This document shows positions 1 through 12,690 of a DNA stretch of 64,000 nucleotides, one piece after another (the stretch's first letter is position 1; the number at the start of each line of letters is the position of its first letter). Where the stretch lies: assembly GCA_963920765.1 (NCBI GenBank), contig OY987249.1:12028817-12092816 (forward strand), in the 5' to 3' direction. The notes beneath the pieces are model-generated. The model was not told the DNA's origin. It made no database searches and saw only the letters and a list, made by a program, of their open reading frames with translations. The position numbers were made by a program, and so were the translations under genes. The DNA comes from Ulota crispa (Eukaryota; Streptophyta; Bryopsida; Orthotrichales; Orthotrichaceae).

Positions 1-2818
1 TTTGTTAGAAAAACAAAACTTGTGTAGGAATTGATATATGTATCACTTGTTTTTTACTATTGTACTACACCTATCATAGATGGTCAATATTTACAATCTT
101 AAAGTAGGTGTGGACCACAAGCAAAACATCATTAATTTGAAACTACAACTTAGCAGAGATGTTGCAAATTTAATTTTTTCCTTTTTAGTTCTAGATCTTG
201 CTCATAGTATCAATTCAAAAAAAATAAACTAAACTAAACACAATTTAGATTTTTTAATTGATAATGTGAGCAAAAATGGGAGTTAAAAAAAAAAAAAGTT
301 GCAACTTCTATGTCAAGGTATATGTTCAAATTAATGATATCTACTTAAATATTGTAAACAAGTCTTCTAAACCTATTGTATTGACCGGGACCTCATGCCC
401 ACCATGTCCCCACCCATCCCTCCCCCATCCATCCCCATGCCCACCCATCCATCCCCCATCCCCACCCCCTCCATCCCCCCATGCCCATCCCACCCGTGCC
501 CCTGATCTGTCCATTCCCCGATCCTCCTTGTTTTCCAATCCGCCCCATTCCTTGATCTCCATCCCAACAAAACTTGGTTCATGAAATGGTTGCTCATCCA
601 AGCCACATTCATCCAAATGACTAACCATGACATGATAACCAAAAGCTGCATTTAATTATATATATAGATGTTGGCCATATACAATAGGTGTGGTAGAATA
701 GTAAAAAAGAGGTGATATATATATCAATTTCCAACTTGTATTTATGAAAAATTTAACATTTTCACTTATAGAAGCTTTTTTATTTATTTTAAAAACAGTT
801 GTAAAAGTAGTTCTTGAGTCTTGTCATGCTTGTACTTGTAAAAGTCTAGCTCATTTTGGCTATACATTAATTGATTTAAAATCTGAACTTTTTTTGATCA
901 AATGCTAGAATTCCACAATCATTGTTGAAATGCTAGAATGTTTTTTACCTTAACCCTTTAGAGAAAAAGATTTTGGCCACACAATGTACTGTAATTGGTA
1001 CAAGGCTGGCAAGGAGTGGGTTCAACAGGCCAAGCATGAAACAAAACATGTGTTAGCTAGGGTCATTTTGGAAGATGTTTCATCTATGACATTTATTTAT
1101 AGCAATCAACAAAGATACTAAAAAAGTATGTTGATTTTTATAATACATAATAGCCACTCTAATTTTCATTTGCTCAAGGTCAGATCAAATGCATTTTTTA
1201 TTTCATCATTCACCAAAACCTCCAACACCTTGTTATTATACTTGAATTATAATCTTTGCAAGAATTTACCATTTTGCCAAAGAAGTAAAGAGCCAAAGAC
1301 TATATATACCTCCATGGAATGTGGATGTAAGAATATAATTTTCATGAGTTTTGGATGCATCATTGGACAGGTTAGGGCCTCAAATGCAATCTTCTTTTGT
1401 TTGTGTTTCTTGTTTGTGAGTTTCAAATGCTTTTTGATAAAATCAATCTCACTAGGAATACTCAACCTTTTTGCTAGTTGCACATTTTACATTGTTTTGT
1501 ATACCCTCCAAGGGTCTAACTTAGCACTTTTAAAACTTTTGTTGTCTCAAGGAGCTAAAACACACCTCTATTTATGCTTTGTTTTAAAAATGCCTACTTA
1601 GCAATATGAAGCCATGCTATTTTTTTAAGCTGTGACATATTGTTTCTAGCACGCTATTTGCATTGCTTTTACATTTTTGAACAAATCTTGTTGTTCACTA
1701 ATGAACACCTCCATTGGCTTTTTGTAAAGCACCTTGAATTATTGGGTGAAAATTTTGTTAATAAATACAATGAAAATCCAAACAATTTACTTTCTATGAT
1801 CTCAAAGTTTTGTATAATTATTGAATATTTTAGATGCATCTACTTTGCCAATTGTCTTTTGATATGAGTAAAATCAAAGTTGCCCTAGAAATCTATCTTT
1901 TCCATAATCAAGTAATTTTGTTTCCAACATTCTCAATAAAATATGTTTATAGTAATCCATAACAATTGTCAAAAAGCCTTTGTCTGCTTATTTTTTTACC
2001 AATTTAGGTTTTTATTATGGGCGCATATTTGCATAGACATCTTCAAATGGCTAGATTAAATATTAATCAATATTCTTGATGCAAGTATACTATTTTGAAT
2101 TACGATTTCACTTGTAAACTTTAGCAAATTCATGTTTTTGTGAAATGGTCTATGTGTCAAAGCCCAAATAACACCAATCTAGAAAATTAGAACTTATTCC
2201 AAATTTTTAGACTATTAGATATGCAATGTAGTTCAAATGCACTTGAAAACAAACACTATTAACTGAGATGATCAAAAATATAAATGCATTAGGTTGTACA
2301 TACATAGTATATAGCAAATAAACTTTTTTAAGTTTAAAGCAAAAGTAGCAATTGGGTGGCATAAAAAAATGTAAATAAAACACAAGTTGTTATGTTACAA
2401 AGGCATTTAAAATAGAATGGAGTACTTTGTGTAGAAATTGTTTCATATTACAATAATTTAGAATTCAATCGTATTTTTTGTTACATCAATTTTAGGCAAT
2501 TCAAAATAATATTAACTAGAATCTAACCATTTAAACTCCAATAGCATCAAACTCAAAGGATTTCTAAATTTGAAGTCTTTTTACCCTTAAAGTGCAACAA
2601 CAAAACAAAAAATCTCAATCTTCATCAAACAATACCAAGTAGCATCTATTGAAGCATTTTGCTAGGCTAAGGTTTTCAAAAACAAATAAATGCAAGATGG
2701 AGGTTGGAGGCGCGTGGCCTGTAGCTTCTTACTTTAGTAAAATCTTAATTAACTTAAGAGATTAACCTTGCTAAAATCCTCCCTTTGCTACAAATTGAAG
2801 TTTGTTAAAGATAAGTAT
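1..2818. other. AT-rich intergenic region without a supported gene
   Basis: No reading frame here has recognisable domains or gene-like composition. Open frames at 1128-1601 (+) and 1247-1483 (-) are short, lysine/leucine rich and match nothing I recognise; they could be decayed retroelement coding sequence but I cannot show it. The C-rich tract at about 398-510 is listed separately. Confidence 0.6.
398..510 (-). repeat. C-rich/G-rich low-complexity tract (G-quadruplex-prone on minus strand)
   Basis: The plus strand is a run of CCCATCC/CCATCCCC-like units and the minus strand carries many GGG and GGGG runs separated by ATG or AT. This is far from the surrounding AT-rich composition. The open frames across it (Pro/His/Ser-rich on plus, Gly/Trp/Met-rich on minus) come from the simple repeat and are not genes. 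Minus-strand G runs could fold as G-quadruplexes. Confidence 0.75.
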
Positions 2819-2821
2819 ATA
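2819..2821. repeat. Left target-site duplication (ATA) of the CACTA element
   Basis: ATA directly precedes the CACTA terminus at 2822 and is repeated as ATA at 22662-22664, directly after the opposite terminus. Three-base target duplications are the rule for CACTA transposons. Confidence 0.8.
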
Positions 2822-4767
2822 CACTACAAGGATAATTACAGAAAATTTGACACAAAATTGACAACATTGTGTCAATTCTTCTGTCAATTTGGATGTGGTG
2901 ATTTGGTCTTGTAAATGTGACACAAATTCTATTAAAATTTTAATGGAATATGGCACTGCGTTGTCCATACTCTAGCTATTGCTTTCCATCATGATTATTG
3001 CAACTCTCCCGTCATTCCCTGACACGTGTCAGATGCTTGTTGTAATAATTTTATTTTCCTATTCACGACAGTTTGGCATCCATGGGTTCTATCATCCATT
3101 AAATCTCTCATCCATACGGCCTCTCATCCATACGCCTTCTCATCTGTACAAGGTTGCGCTGTCATACATTGTTGCATAACACAAAATTTTGCGATATTTT
3201 CCTTGCTTAAACTCTCTTGATCCACTATCGACCTTGACACCACAAGATTCTACATTTCACACAAATTGCAAAGATAATAAGAAATTCCCACTTTCTGAAG
3301 ACAAAATGACTTCCATGAAAAGAGTACACTCAAACTTATTGAAGACAAAATTGACTTGCAGCAATGACACAAACAATACTCAAGGAAATTTTTCCAGTAT
3401 ATTTAGTAACACACACTTGCACACAAAGAGATGAAAAAAGCAACACTAGTACAACACATACATACTTAACAAACTTCCTATATTCTATTTCCCTGGCACT
3501 TCACAAAATTATGAAGAGGGATCAGCAAGAACATGAGCCTGCTCTTCAAGACCTCCATATGGAATCCTATGCAATAAAAGGTAAAATCCCATCTTCCTCC
3601 CAATACTCATAACTACTTTCACAAGCATATATTCAATAAATAAACCTACTTCTTCCTTCACAACACACTAAAACTCTTAGGGACTGAAATACCTCAACTG
3701 TATATTAACACTTTGCTCTGCAGGGGTCCTTCAAGTCATGATAGTTTGTTTCTTGAATAACAAACCTCCGCATTGCTAGCAAGACTGCTGCGTACTTCAA
3801 TGTCATTATCTTCTTCAGAACAAGGCATGTCCTACCTATTCCTTTCTACGTATGTATGCACCAAAACACATGCATATGCATGCATTCACAGAAGGTGAAA
3901 AACTGTCAGATTTTAATTACCTCGACAAACAAATACGTACTTTGCAGGAATTGTAGCTACCAGTAACATCACCACTTCATACTGCACATTGCATACTTAT
4001 ACCTGACCACATAAAGAGGAAACTTGATATATCCAAGAAACACTGCTTTTGCAAATATACCTTCTTATTGACATTCTTTCTTCAAATCTGTCAATTACAA
4101 CACATTGAATTCTAATTTATGCTCTCTTAAAATTAGCCTAATATCAACATTCACCTACTCTATCCTTTGAATTCATTGTCATTAACTACTTTAGAGAACA
4201 TTTCATCACCGCATCATCCTTGTTATCCACTACTATTCTTACCAAAATACACCACTTGTTCCAAGTAGCAATCCAATGATTATTGATCTCAGAAATTGAG
4301 AATCACACCTCCAATACCTTAGTGCTGCAAATTCCACTCTCAACATGCGCTCTTACTTTGGTTTATCATACTTCAAAGTCTTCCACAGAATCTCAAACAC
4401 AAAGACAGCATGTCCTCTCAATACGGAGTACATGACAACTACATGCACTACTAACACGTCTACAACTGCAGCTGTTTCCAAAAAAAAAAATTCCTCCTAT
4501 TGCTTCTAAAGGCGACCCAACGCTAGCTCCCTCACGGCTTCCCTCACTTCTTATTATCAATATATACAACATAAGTTTTTAAGCACTTTGTAGCCTTCAT
4601 ACTATTACACCTTCAGTTCTTGCATAGCTGCATTTCAGTTTAAAAGAATGCAAACAAAGTTGAAACAAAACTTACCATGAACTGAAAGCCCTTAGTCATA
4701 AACTAGTCTCCTCCTCCGACTTGACAAAGTGGATGGCGGTTCTCCTACGTTCTTGTCCTCTTCACTC

Positions 4768-5650
4768 TCATTGTCCTACATGCACAGAATATTTCAAACT
4801 CTTACCACCACAAGCTTCATACACAGCATAATCATCCAATCTTGCTTCTGCAAGGATTGCATAGAGATATGAACAAATTTTTAATATTATTACTTTTAAG
4901 GAACAACAATAGCATAACGCAAATGACGTAACAAAACTTACAACAACCCAACGCTTAGACGTTTTTCTCCCATTCAATTCATCTTTATTACACCTTAGTT
5001 CTCCAGTACTTAGCCCTGTGGTAATTTCAGCTCCACGTCTCTCAACTTCGTATTCCTTTAGCCTCTTCATCATCTCTTTCACACAAGGATCACCAAAAAC
5101 CTGGTCATTGGTTATTGTTTGACATTCTTCAAATTCCTCGTTGCCAGAGGCATCATTGTCATGTGCTTCCGCTTTGCCTTTACCTTTGGCGACATGGTCT
5201 TCTTTCACCCTGTCTTCTTCTGTGCATGAACTCCGCAACAACAACAATGCTTTTTTACTAACACGGCAATCAGTGGTACTATTTAGTTCTTTCACGCCTT
5301 CATTGCTGTGCATGGTTTCACCTTTCCTGAGATTCCTTCCACTGTAGCCCTTGTCTCGCTGCATCTCATATGATATCTCCTCCGGGTCTGGTGACTTGCT
5401 CAGCTTGTCCTTCAGTCGCGCCTTCGCACCACTTTACTTGAGGGGCCAGTCCTTCCAACATTCAATTTGCAAGCGTTGGCAGCTCTACAGTCTTCTGACT
5501 TCTGCATGTGGGCGAAACTATTTGACAATTCTATCAATGTTAGCCAAGAGTCTTTGTCAAGATCCTCAGGTTTAGCCTCATTCCTCCTGATTCTGCCGTA
5601 GATGTAAGACCTCCTCAACCTCACTCCCCACGCCACTATGTCTTTCACAA
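4768..5650 (-). pseudogene. Plant transposase (Ptta/En/Spm, Transposase_24-like) relic
   Basis: Minus-strand reading frame 5648-5412 encodes a segment with the pattern W-x-x-L-I-E ... KS-x-x-C-x-AANA ... NVGRTGPSSKVVRRR. This resembles the conserved core of plant Ptta/En/Spm transposases (W-x-x-L, then K/N/R-rich, then H-TGSKS). The frame then shifts by one near 5412, within GGCGCGAC. It continues as a hydrophilic frame from about 5415 (ARLKDKLSKSPDPEE...) through 5364-4938, rich in K, E and D, as in the C-terminal coiled part of this family. A GTAAGT donor follows at about 4937. The start was not found; upstream minus-strand sequence to about 6140 reads as Lys/Arg-rich fragments broken by stops. 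In CACTA elements this protein is usually the accessory, end-binding product. The assignment rests on pattern recognition only. Confidence 0.5.
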
Positions 5651-6150
5651 TTCCATATTGCTCAGGGGCAGTGTATTGCCAAGTATGTTGTATCCACTCG
5701 CTTATCTCACAGCTCCATCAGGCTATTCGTTGATGTGCAGTATGGCTAGATCTAGTGTTCAAGACATAACCTTCAATTTATTCTGCCATGCTTTTACTCC
5801 GTATCCATAAGGTTTGCCTAAATGCTTATTCATAGACAACACATTATGAGGTAAACCAAATTTTTACGCCTTTTCACCTCTCTCGTGCTCCTTCTGTGCA
5901 TACCGTTTGGTCCTTCTTTTGCTTGTCTTGTTCATGACAGTAAGCTTCCTAGCGTCTTCACCGTTGTATTGACCCAAAGTAGCCTCATTGCGGACAGTAC
6001 GTTTATGTTCCATGTCGCTGCAATCTTTGTAGGGGTCATGATTTCTTGCAATAGGGGCTTGCCTATCATAATCGTCTTCTTTGTCAAAGCTCCTGACATG
6101 ACTCTATCCAAAGAATTTGACAATAAATGGTGACCCATCTTTCATGTGTA

Positions 6151-6336
6151 CCAAGGTCCGGGAAGAACCGACCGCTAATTCAATATTAGCCGATTGAAAT
6201 GAGAAAAAACTGTTTACAATTTATAAACTTCGACTAAAAATCGATCAAAAATTTAAAAAAAAAATCTTACAATATGAAATAGAGAAAATAACCAAAAGAG
6301 CTCCCTGAGAAACTGGTTGAATACAAGAATTGAAGG
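6151..6336. repeat. Dispersed repeat copy A (inverted partner at 15935-16122)
   Basis: About 185 bp aligns with the reverse complement of 15935-16122. Shared blocks include AAAAAACTGTTT, ATTTATAAACTT, GAAATAGAGAAAATAAC and a GAACCGACCGCTA/GAACTGACCGCTA segment. Both copies lie inside the CACTA element in non-coding parts, so they are probably nested insertions of one family. A more distant relative may lie near 51000-51120. Confidence 0.6.
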
Positions 6337-7158
6337 AATTATATCAAAAAATCACAACTATTTTCTAGACCCTCATGTGTACAACATATAATTTGGAGGT
6401 ACCCATGCGCTACATCGCTGGTTCATCATAAAACGTAAAAACAAAGCCTACATACTATAATGATATACTACACATAAACCTTATTACAAAAAAATTCTAC
6501 AAGGAACCAATGAGATTTGAAGTATGTCTTAGGCATCAAATATTTTTAAACTTACCTTAGAGTCTCCAGCATAGGTACCTGAGGATGCTGTTGTATTGAC
6601 ACGCTTCTGACATCCTTGACTAATGTGCTCAGAAGGGCGTCAAAGAGTCCTGTCATGGTTTCCATAAGTCTTTAGGACGTCTGAAGATCCAGGCCATTGG
6701 CCATGTGTCACCCTTTCTCCACAGTTGTCTTCACGGTTTACTCTTCCGCTACTAGTTTGCATTTTCTCTGTTGTTGAAGAATGTAGTGCTTTACTTGACG
6801 TTGACTTCACTGGTTGCTTGCTAGTCTACAAATCTATTGAGTAGCGTGGACTATTCCACCGACTCTGACCCTCTTCTTTATCATCCTTTGTATCTATTGG
6901 AAAATTACAATCTACAATAATTTATACACTCTGTGATGTTCATGTCCCCATAGCTGTACGCATTCTACTTGTAAAAGTTTGGCATTAGAAACACATAGTC
7001 TGCTGAGACATTCAGAATCATCAAAAGCATGTTACAAAATCATCATCTTCTCCAAGAGTTAGAGAATGTGAACCTCCTTCTCCTTCTTTCGTTTATCTCA
7101 TATCACTTTCTCTTCTGCGTTCATATGTTCCCTCCTCTTCACTCGCTTCTCTTCCTAA

Positions 7159-7401
7159 CTATTGTCCCAAGCGTTGAAGACGTGAAAGTCTCTGACCAAG
7201 AGTACTACCTGATTTTGGTACGCACTTACTCTTCAACCACTTCTTGGAATTTGCAGATGTCAACAATGGACCATGGCTTCCTTCTATAACAGACACCAAA
7301 GATCTTGCTCTAGGTTTCCCTCTTGATTTGTTGACCTTGCAATTTCCATTCCATTTTGCAAAATCCTCTCCTCTTTTCCGCTCTGCTTTGGAATTCTCCA
7401 T
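7159..7401 (-). pseudogene. Basic open frame, possible upstream exon of the minus-strand transposon gene
   Basis: An 80-codon minus-strand frame starts with ATG and reads Lys/Arg-rich (…ERKRGEDFAKWNGNCK…KSRGKPRARSLV…), followed by SANSKKWLKSK. Its strand and position upstream of the Transposase_24-like relic would suit a 5' exon of that gene. I do not recognise the sequence, and no clean splice connection is visible. Confidence is low. Confidence 0.25.
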
Positions 7402-10400
7402 GCTTTACCAAAAAACCATACTAGATTATAGTAATTCAATCACAATCTCCCTGTAAGATAATTTGGAAATCCACTTTTTGGACATGATTTCACATTGCTA
7501 AGACTACGTTGATAATGTAGACAATTGCCTCCATGTACAGTACCTTCCCTTTTGAACAAGACATTTATTTCATACACTATTGAAACCAAAGTCGAATTGC
7601 CGCAATGCATCCCATACATGTACTACATACAACAAGTCATACTTCAACACTTCACTCACCATGTACACAATCTCCTCATATGTACATTATCTCCTAAATG
7701 CCTGCTCTTCCAAGTAATTCTTACTAGTTTCATAAGTACTTTCATTGTTAGCTCTCCCTAAATCAAACACTTCAAAAAATGTTATTTTTCATCAAAACAA
7801 ACAAAGATACATATATATCCAACATCAGTATTTCATTCACCTTCACACTGTACTCTCAGACTTGTGCAAACTTTGCGCTTACTCTTGTAAGTGCCTGTTA
7901 GGCTGGGACATTAAAAGACATACAATGACTACAATAACACTACAAGATTACTCACATGTCACTCATGAATATGCAACTGCACATGCAAATACAATAAGTT
8001 TATGAAAATAAATTTATTCTAAACTATCAAAGACCTCATTTAGTGAATGTTACATTCCCCTCCCAAAATTGACTTCCTTAGACGTGCATAACAGACTGCA
8101 AAAACAAGGTCCTCTCTTTCACCATCACTGTATTTAGTTCATTACATTCCAAAACCCTTTACTCTTGAGCTATAAATGTAGTTATTCCCCAAGGTGTTTT
8201 GTCCTGCCTACACAACACTTTGAAGATTTAAATTGATTATAATTTACCTTGACATGCATTGGATTCACAATATTGCATACAATCTTGGGATACAATTTTT
8301 TATTGCCAAATTGAAAATTTTCAAAGTCTAATTTGAATTATTCAAACAACAAAAATAGTTGCTTTAATACATGACACCACTAGTGGTATTACCGTTTCCT
8401 TCATTAAACTTCACCGTCAAAAATCAACCCACTTGTAATCCAACATCATCATTCAGAGCAACTCATGTTGGTTTTGGGTGCACTCACTATTCACTGAGTC
8501 GCTACCTCAATCCCTCCAGAAAACTCTGCAAAAGTTCAATTAGTACGGATGTTGAATCTACGCATTCATTACTATTTTGAAGTAGTGTTTCATAGTAAAA
8601 CACCCAGCAATTCCAAATAAAAAGGGGCATTGTTGCAAGCCAGACAAGTAGCTCAACAAAGCCAATGCGTGCATGATATGATTTGATAAAAATCATTCAA
8701 TTCCATGAATACCATTGTTGAAGAGCACGTCTTACATGCACATGGTCATCATGTCACGCAAAAAGAACTTCTAAAAATCCCACAAACTACCTCATTACAA
8801 TGAAAACTAAAAATATGCACGCCCTAGATATGACATATGCAACGACCCGCAACTTCACTCCACAACATGAAATTCACTATCAATGACTAAGTTTGATTTC
8901 ATCATTTCAGGTAATACATGTGACAACAACAATTGTCAAAGGAGGCTACGGAGTTACACATACCTTGGTTTTGGGAATGAGTTCTAATATGTAAGAAGAA
9001 GTGCTGAAAAAAGTAAATGAAAGTTATGAATATGTAATTCTGCAAATTTCAATGCCGTATTGTCTTCAAGCAAAAATCTTCCTAACCTAAATGTACGTTG
9101 ACGGATACATTAATATTACTCAAGGGTTTCACCACAGTGAATTAAAACTCCATCAATATTTTTAGTTCATGTATGTTATATGACTCTTACTTTCTCACTA
9201 TTCTTGATCCCCTCCGAAACCAAGCACATCTCAAAACTTGTGGGGACCTTGTGCTGCTATTGACAGATGTTGATGTCTCATACTCCAATACTTTCTTACT
9301 TTCTACCGCCAGAATTTTTTTTACGTGGCCGTGCAACATTACTACCGCTTCTAGACTTAAGTAAAAAGAACTCCATTAGTATGCTAACTTACAAAATACT
9401 ACTTTCAATTGCAAACAATATCAGACTACAGGGAGTACGGAATTGATCAAAATGACATCTTACAATTTTCAACATAAACTCAAGTGAACAAATTAGTTTT
9501 TCAAGGAGAATTTGACAAAATCACCATCTCTTCACTTAGGCATTCTCAGCATAGAAGTTGTTTACTTGTTTTTTTTCACCTTGTCTCTTCCACGTTTGAA
9601 GTTTGGTATGCTCTTTGAGAGTAAGCTCATATGTTTCTTTCCTTCAGTACAAATGCCCTTTTGTTACTCCAATGTTGCCGCATTGTTTACTTTCAAAGGC
9701 AATGTTACATCAAGAAATTCAGATCACTGGAGGCCAGAGAAGACTACAAAAACAAATCTCCAAGAGAAATTAGAATGAGAAGGCACGATTTTCGAGGAAA
9801 AGACGTCTGTGGATGTAAGTTGTCACTTTTCATCCATCACCACCTAAAATCACGTCAATTAACACAACCTGTCTAATTCTTACTGGTGAAGCGTCCCGTA
9901 AATTGATGTGGCCATCATTCTATAATTGCGTGAACAATCTCATCATGTGGATGACATGCGCAAGAAACCCTACGCAACCTACCCACTCCGCAATAGAAGT
10001 GGAAACTACGTGTCGCAGCTCCTCCTCCAAAGACGCCATGACGACCGTCACATTCGTTTAGGCAATTCTTTAGAAGGAGTTGTATTTTACGCCATGACTA
10101 ATTTGTATTAGCGGACGGAAGAGAGACGTATGTGAATTCCTTACTTTTGTGAATACAAAACTCTGCATATTGTTCCAAATCTTCCTAACTTGCACGCATG
10201 ACCTACTATGCCATGAGGAAACAGAAAATCTTAATTTGCAAGGGCCCAATACTGTTTCTCATAGATGTAGATGGTATGAAAACCTTGTGAAAGAGTTTGT
10301 GTGAGTGAATGGTTTTTGGTGAATTGGACAAAGCAACTGGTCTTCCAATTACATTCTTTCATTACACAAGTATAGAAGCCATTTCCAAAATCATATAGTT

Positions 10401-12492
10401 CTATTTACAATGAAGGTCGATGAAGGCCTACCTTGTCATAGCATAATTTCAAGGGATTGCAAGTTCTGACAGAGTGGAATCTTCTATTTGTGACCATGCA
10501 TTTCCGAAATCTATGTGACCGTCCTTGATAATAATGTACAATACTTTGATTGCTTTGTAGTTTACGTAAAAAAACAAAAATTAGGGTTTTGACGTCTTTA
10601 ATTTGGAAATAAGAGTATCACAGTAGATTATCAATCCAATATTCCTAGTTTGCATTGTACTGATTTCTCTTCCTCCATGTTTTGGTGCAAGGATCGGAGC
10701 ACTTCCTCCTTGAGCTAAGTGAGTATGTTAAACTCTAAAACCTCAACTTCAACTACAGTTGAAGGTAAAGCATGTTGGACATGCATTCCTATATTTTATT
10801 GTCATTCAAAGTCACATAGTGAATTCATTTTTAAATCATTGTAGCTAGTCTGTCGTTTCTTGACATAAAACATGAAGTTCCACCTCCATATTTGAAAACA
10901 ATTTGTTCTTATAGTGCACAAAAATTGTAATTTGCATTATGTACAACAGCTGATTACTTTCAAATTAAAGACATATAGTTCCATCTTTGTATAGGTCATT
11001 TCTCTCTCAGTTACTATGGTGTACATGTATGAATTGTTCAAGAATCCACAAATGATAGAAAAACTCTTTTGTTTGATAAGCATGAAGCACAGTCCAAACA
11101 TTTCTTCTCTTCTTTTATGCCAAAGCACTTTGCATATCCTATTATGAATGCCGCTATCTATGTATGACTTCAGAAACTACATAATCTAAATAGCCATATT
11201 CATTCCTTTGTTCTAGATTATAATGATATTTTTATTTTGACAAAATTGGTGGATGACAATTTACAAGGACAATTACACTTCTGAGGTATTGTGGTTGACA
11301 TGAACCTAAGCTTCTCCATCTCCAGGTGTGTAAATAAGGGCGTTTCATTAATGCATATAGTACTCATGTCACCTTTGCTCAATTTTCATGCTATTATTGC
11401 ATTACATTTTGTAGTACAGACTAACATTTATCTCATAATCCTCTTTGGTGTCTCTATGAAATATTTTTGGCAAGGATTGGATTTAGAATTCCATTGAACC
11501 TAAAATTGTGGCATACAATTCTCAATCATTGCAGTTTCTCAAGTTCCACTTATAAAGCAGTACACCCCTTATAAGCAAGGTACATCTTTCTTGAAATGCT
11601 GTTGTTTCATTCATGTATAGGTACATGAATGTTTTAAACCTTCTCTACTTACAAATGCGTTGAATTACTGAATTCGTTGAATTTTCCTTGAGAATGTTGT
11701 TGTCAATGTGTTATTAGTTTTTATTAGGTCAATATCGACTAGTCAAACATAGGTGACAAATTGCCCAATAGCATCATGGTATATAAATGCACTCCTTATT
11801 TTGTTGGCAGGAATATGGAGGAGGTTTACGCTTGCATTGAAGAAGTCAAAAACATGAACAAATTCTTGCTGCAAGTCATGCCCTACTGATCTCTCATATT
11901 AGACCCATTCAATTCTCAAAGAACTACAAGAAGACCACATCCAATTGTCATTTCAGCACAGCAGAGGTCAGTGACATCTCCACTCCCACTTCTTCAAGAG
12001 TAAGGCAGCGAGTGTTTCATTAACAATTGTTGCAATGCATTTCAACTGTAGATTATAGGATCAATTTTTAATATTACCCTTGACTATTAATGGTGTGTTG
12101 AGTTTCACCACTCATTATTTCAAATGCTACTACAACCTTGATGTATTATGAGATTCCTAGCTGCATAAGTTAAGCCAATGAAGGTTGTGATGATAGTGGC
12201 CTATCATGTACATAGGTTGCTCTTACACATGAGAATAAACTCCTAAAATGTGCATGTGTTGTCATTTTTTATGTTATAATTAGCACGACTGAGTACTGCT
12301 GATGCACTTTCTCATCTACTTTGTTCTTTGACATGAATACTTGCATAATTTTGGTGCGGTCACATTGCTTAGAGGTGTCTTTCCATCTATTATCAAGATA
12401 TTTGAAAGTAGCTGAAGTTCTATTTTTTCCCTTGTTTATTCACTAACTAATATACCACTGCAAAGATAATCCAACGGTGTAGCATTTCCACA
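7402..12492. other. Interior of the CACTA element without recognisable genes
   Basis: AT-rich sequence with only short open frames on both strands. It presumably contains introns, the intergenic region between the two divergent transposon genes, and decayed exons. A minus-strand stretch around 9640-10080 is slightly less AT-rich and could be exon remains, but I recognise no domain. Confidence 0.5.
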
Positions 12493-12690
12493 ATGGATTG
12501 TCAACAACTTGCTTATGCTTATCATGCAAAGAGAAAAGTAGCGGAATGCAAAGGAATCCCAAGTTATCTTTGCGCATGTGTAAAGTGCCATGGATTGAAA
12601 ATTCAATCCGTTGATGTTGTTGCAACTCATCACCGCATAAATGGTCGCGACATTACTCTCACGCAATCTCTCCTAGTAAGTGACTTGAGT
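12493..12690 (+). pseudogene. Possible first exon of the CACTA transposase (transposase-associated domain-like)
   Basis: The plus-strand frame from ATG 12493 reads …GIPSYLCACVKCHGLK…HHRINGRDITLTQ. The C-x-C-x-x-C-x-G pattern followed by a histidine-containing stretch recalls the N-terminal transposase-associated domain (PF13963 type) that precedes TNP2 in plant CACTA transposases. A likely splice donor follows LTQSLL (CTA|GTAAGT, about 12675). The position immediately upstream of the TNP2 core supports the assignment. Confidence 0.5.

Noticed and set aside
276..651. Open frames on both strands (Pro/His-rich and Gly/Met/Trp-rich)
   Set aside because: They are translations of the C-rich simple repeat; no domain or gene structure.
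1128..1867. 157-codon plus-strand frame and overlapping minus-strand frame as a retroelement protein
   Set aside because: No reverse transcriptase, integrase, protease or zinc-knuckle motif could be found in either strand.
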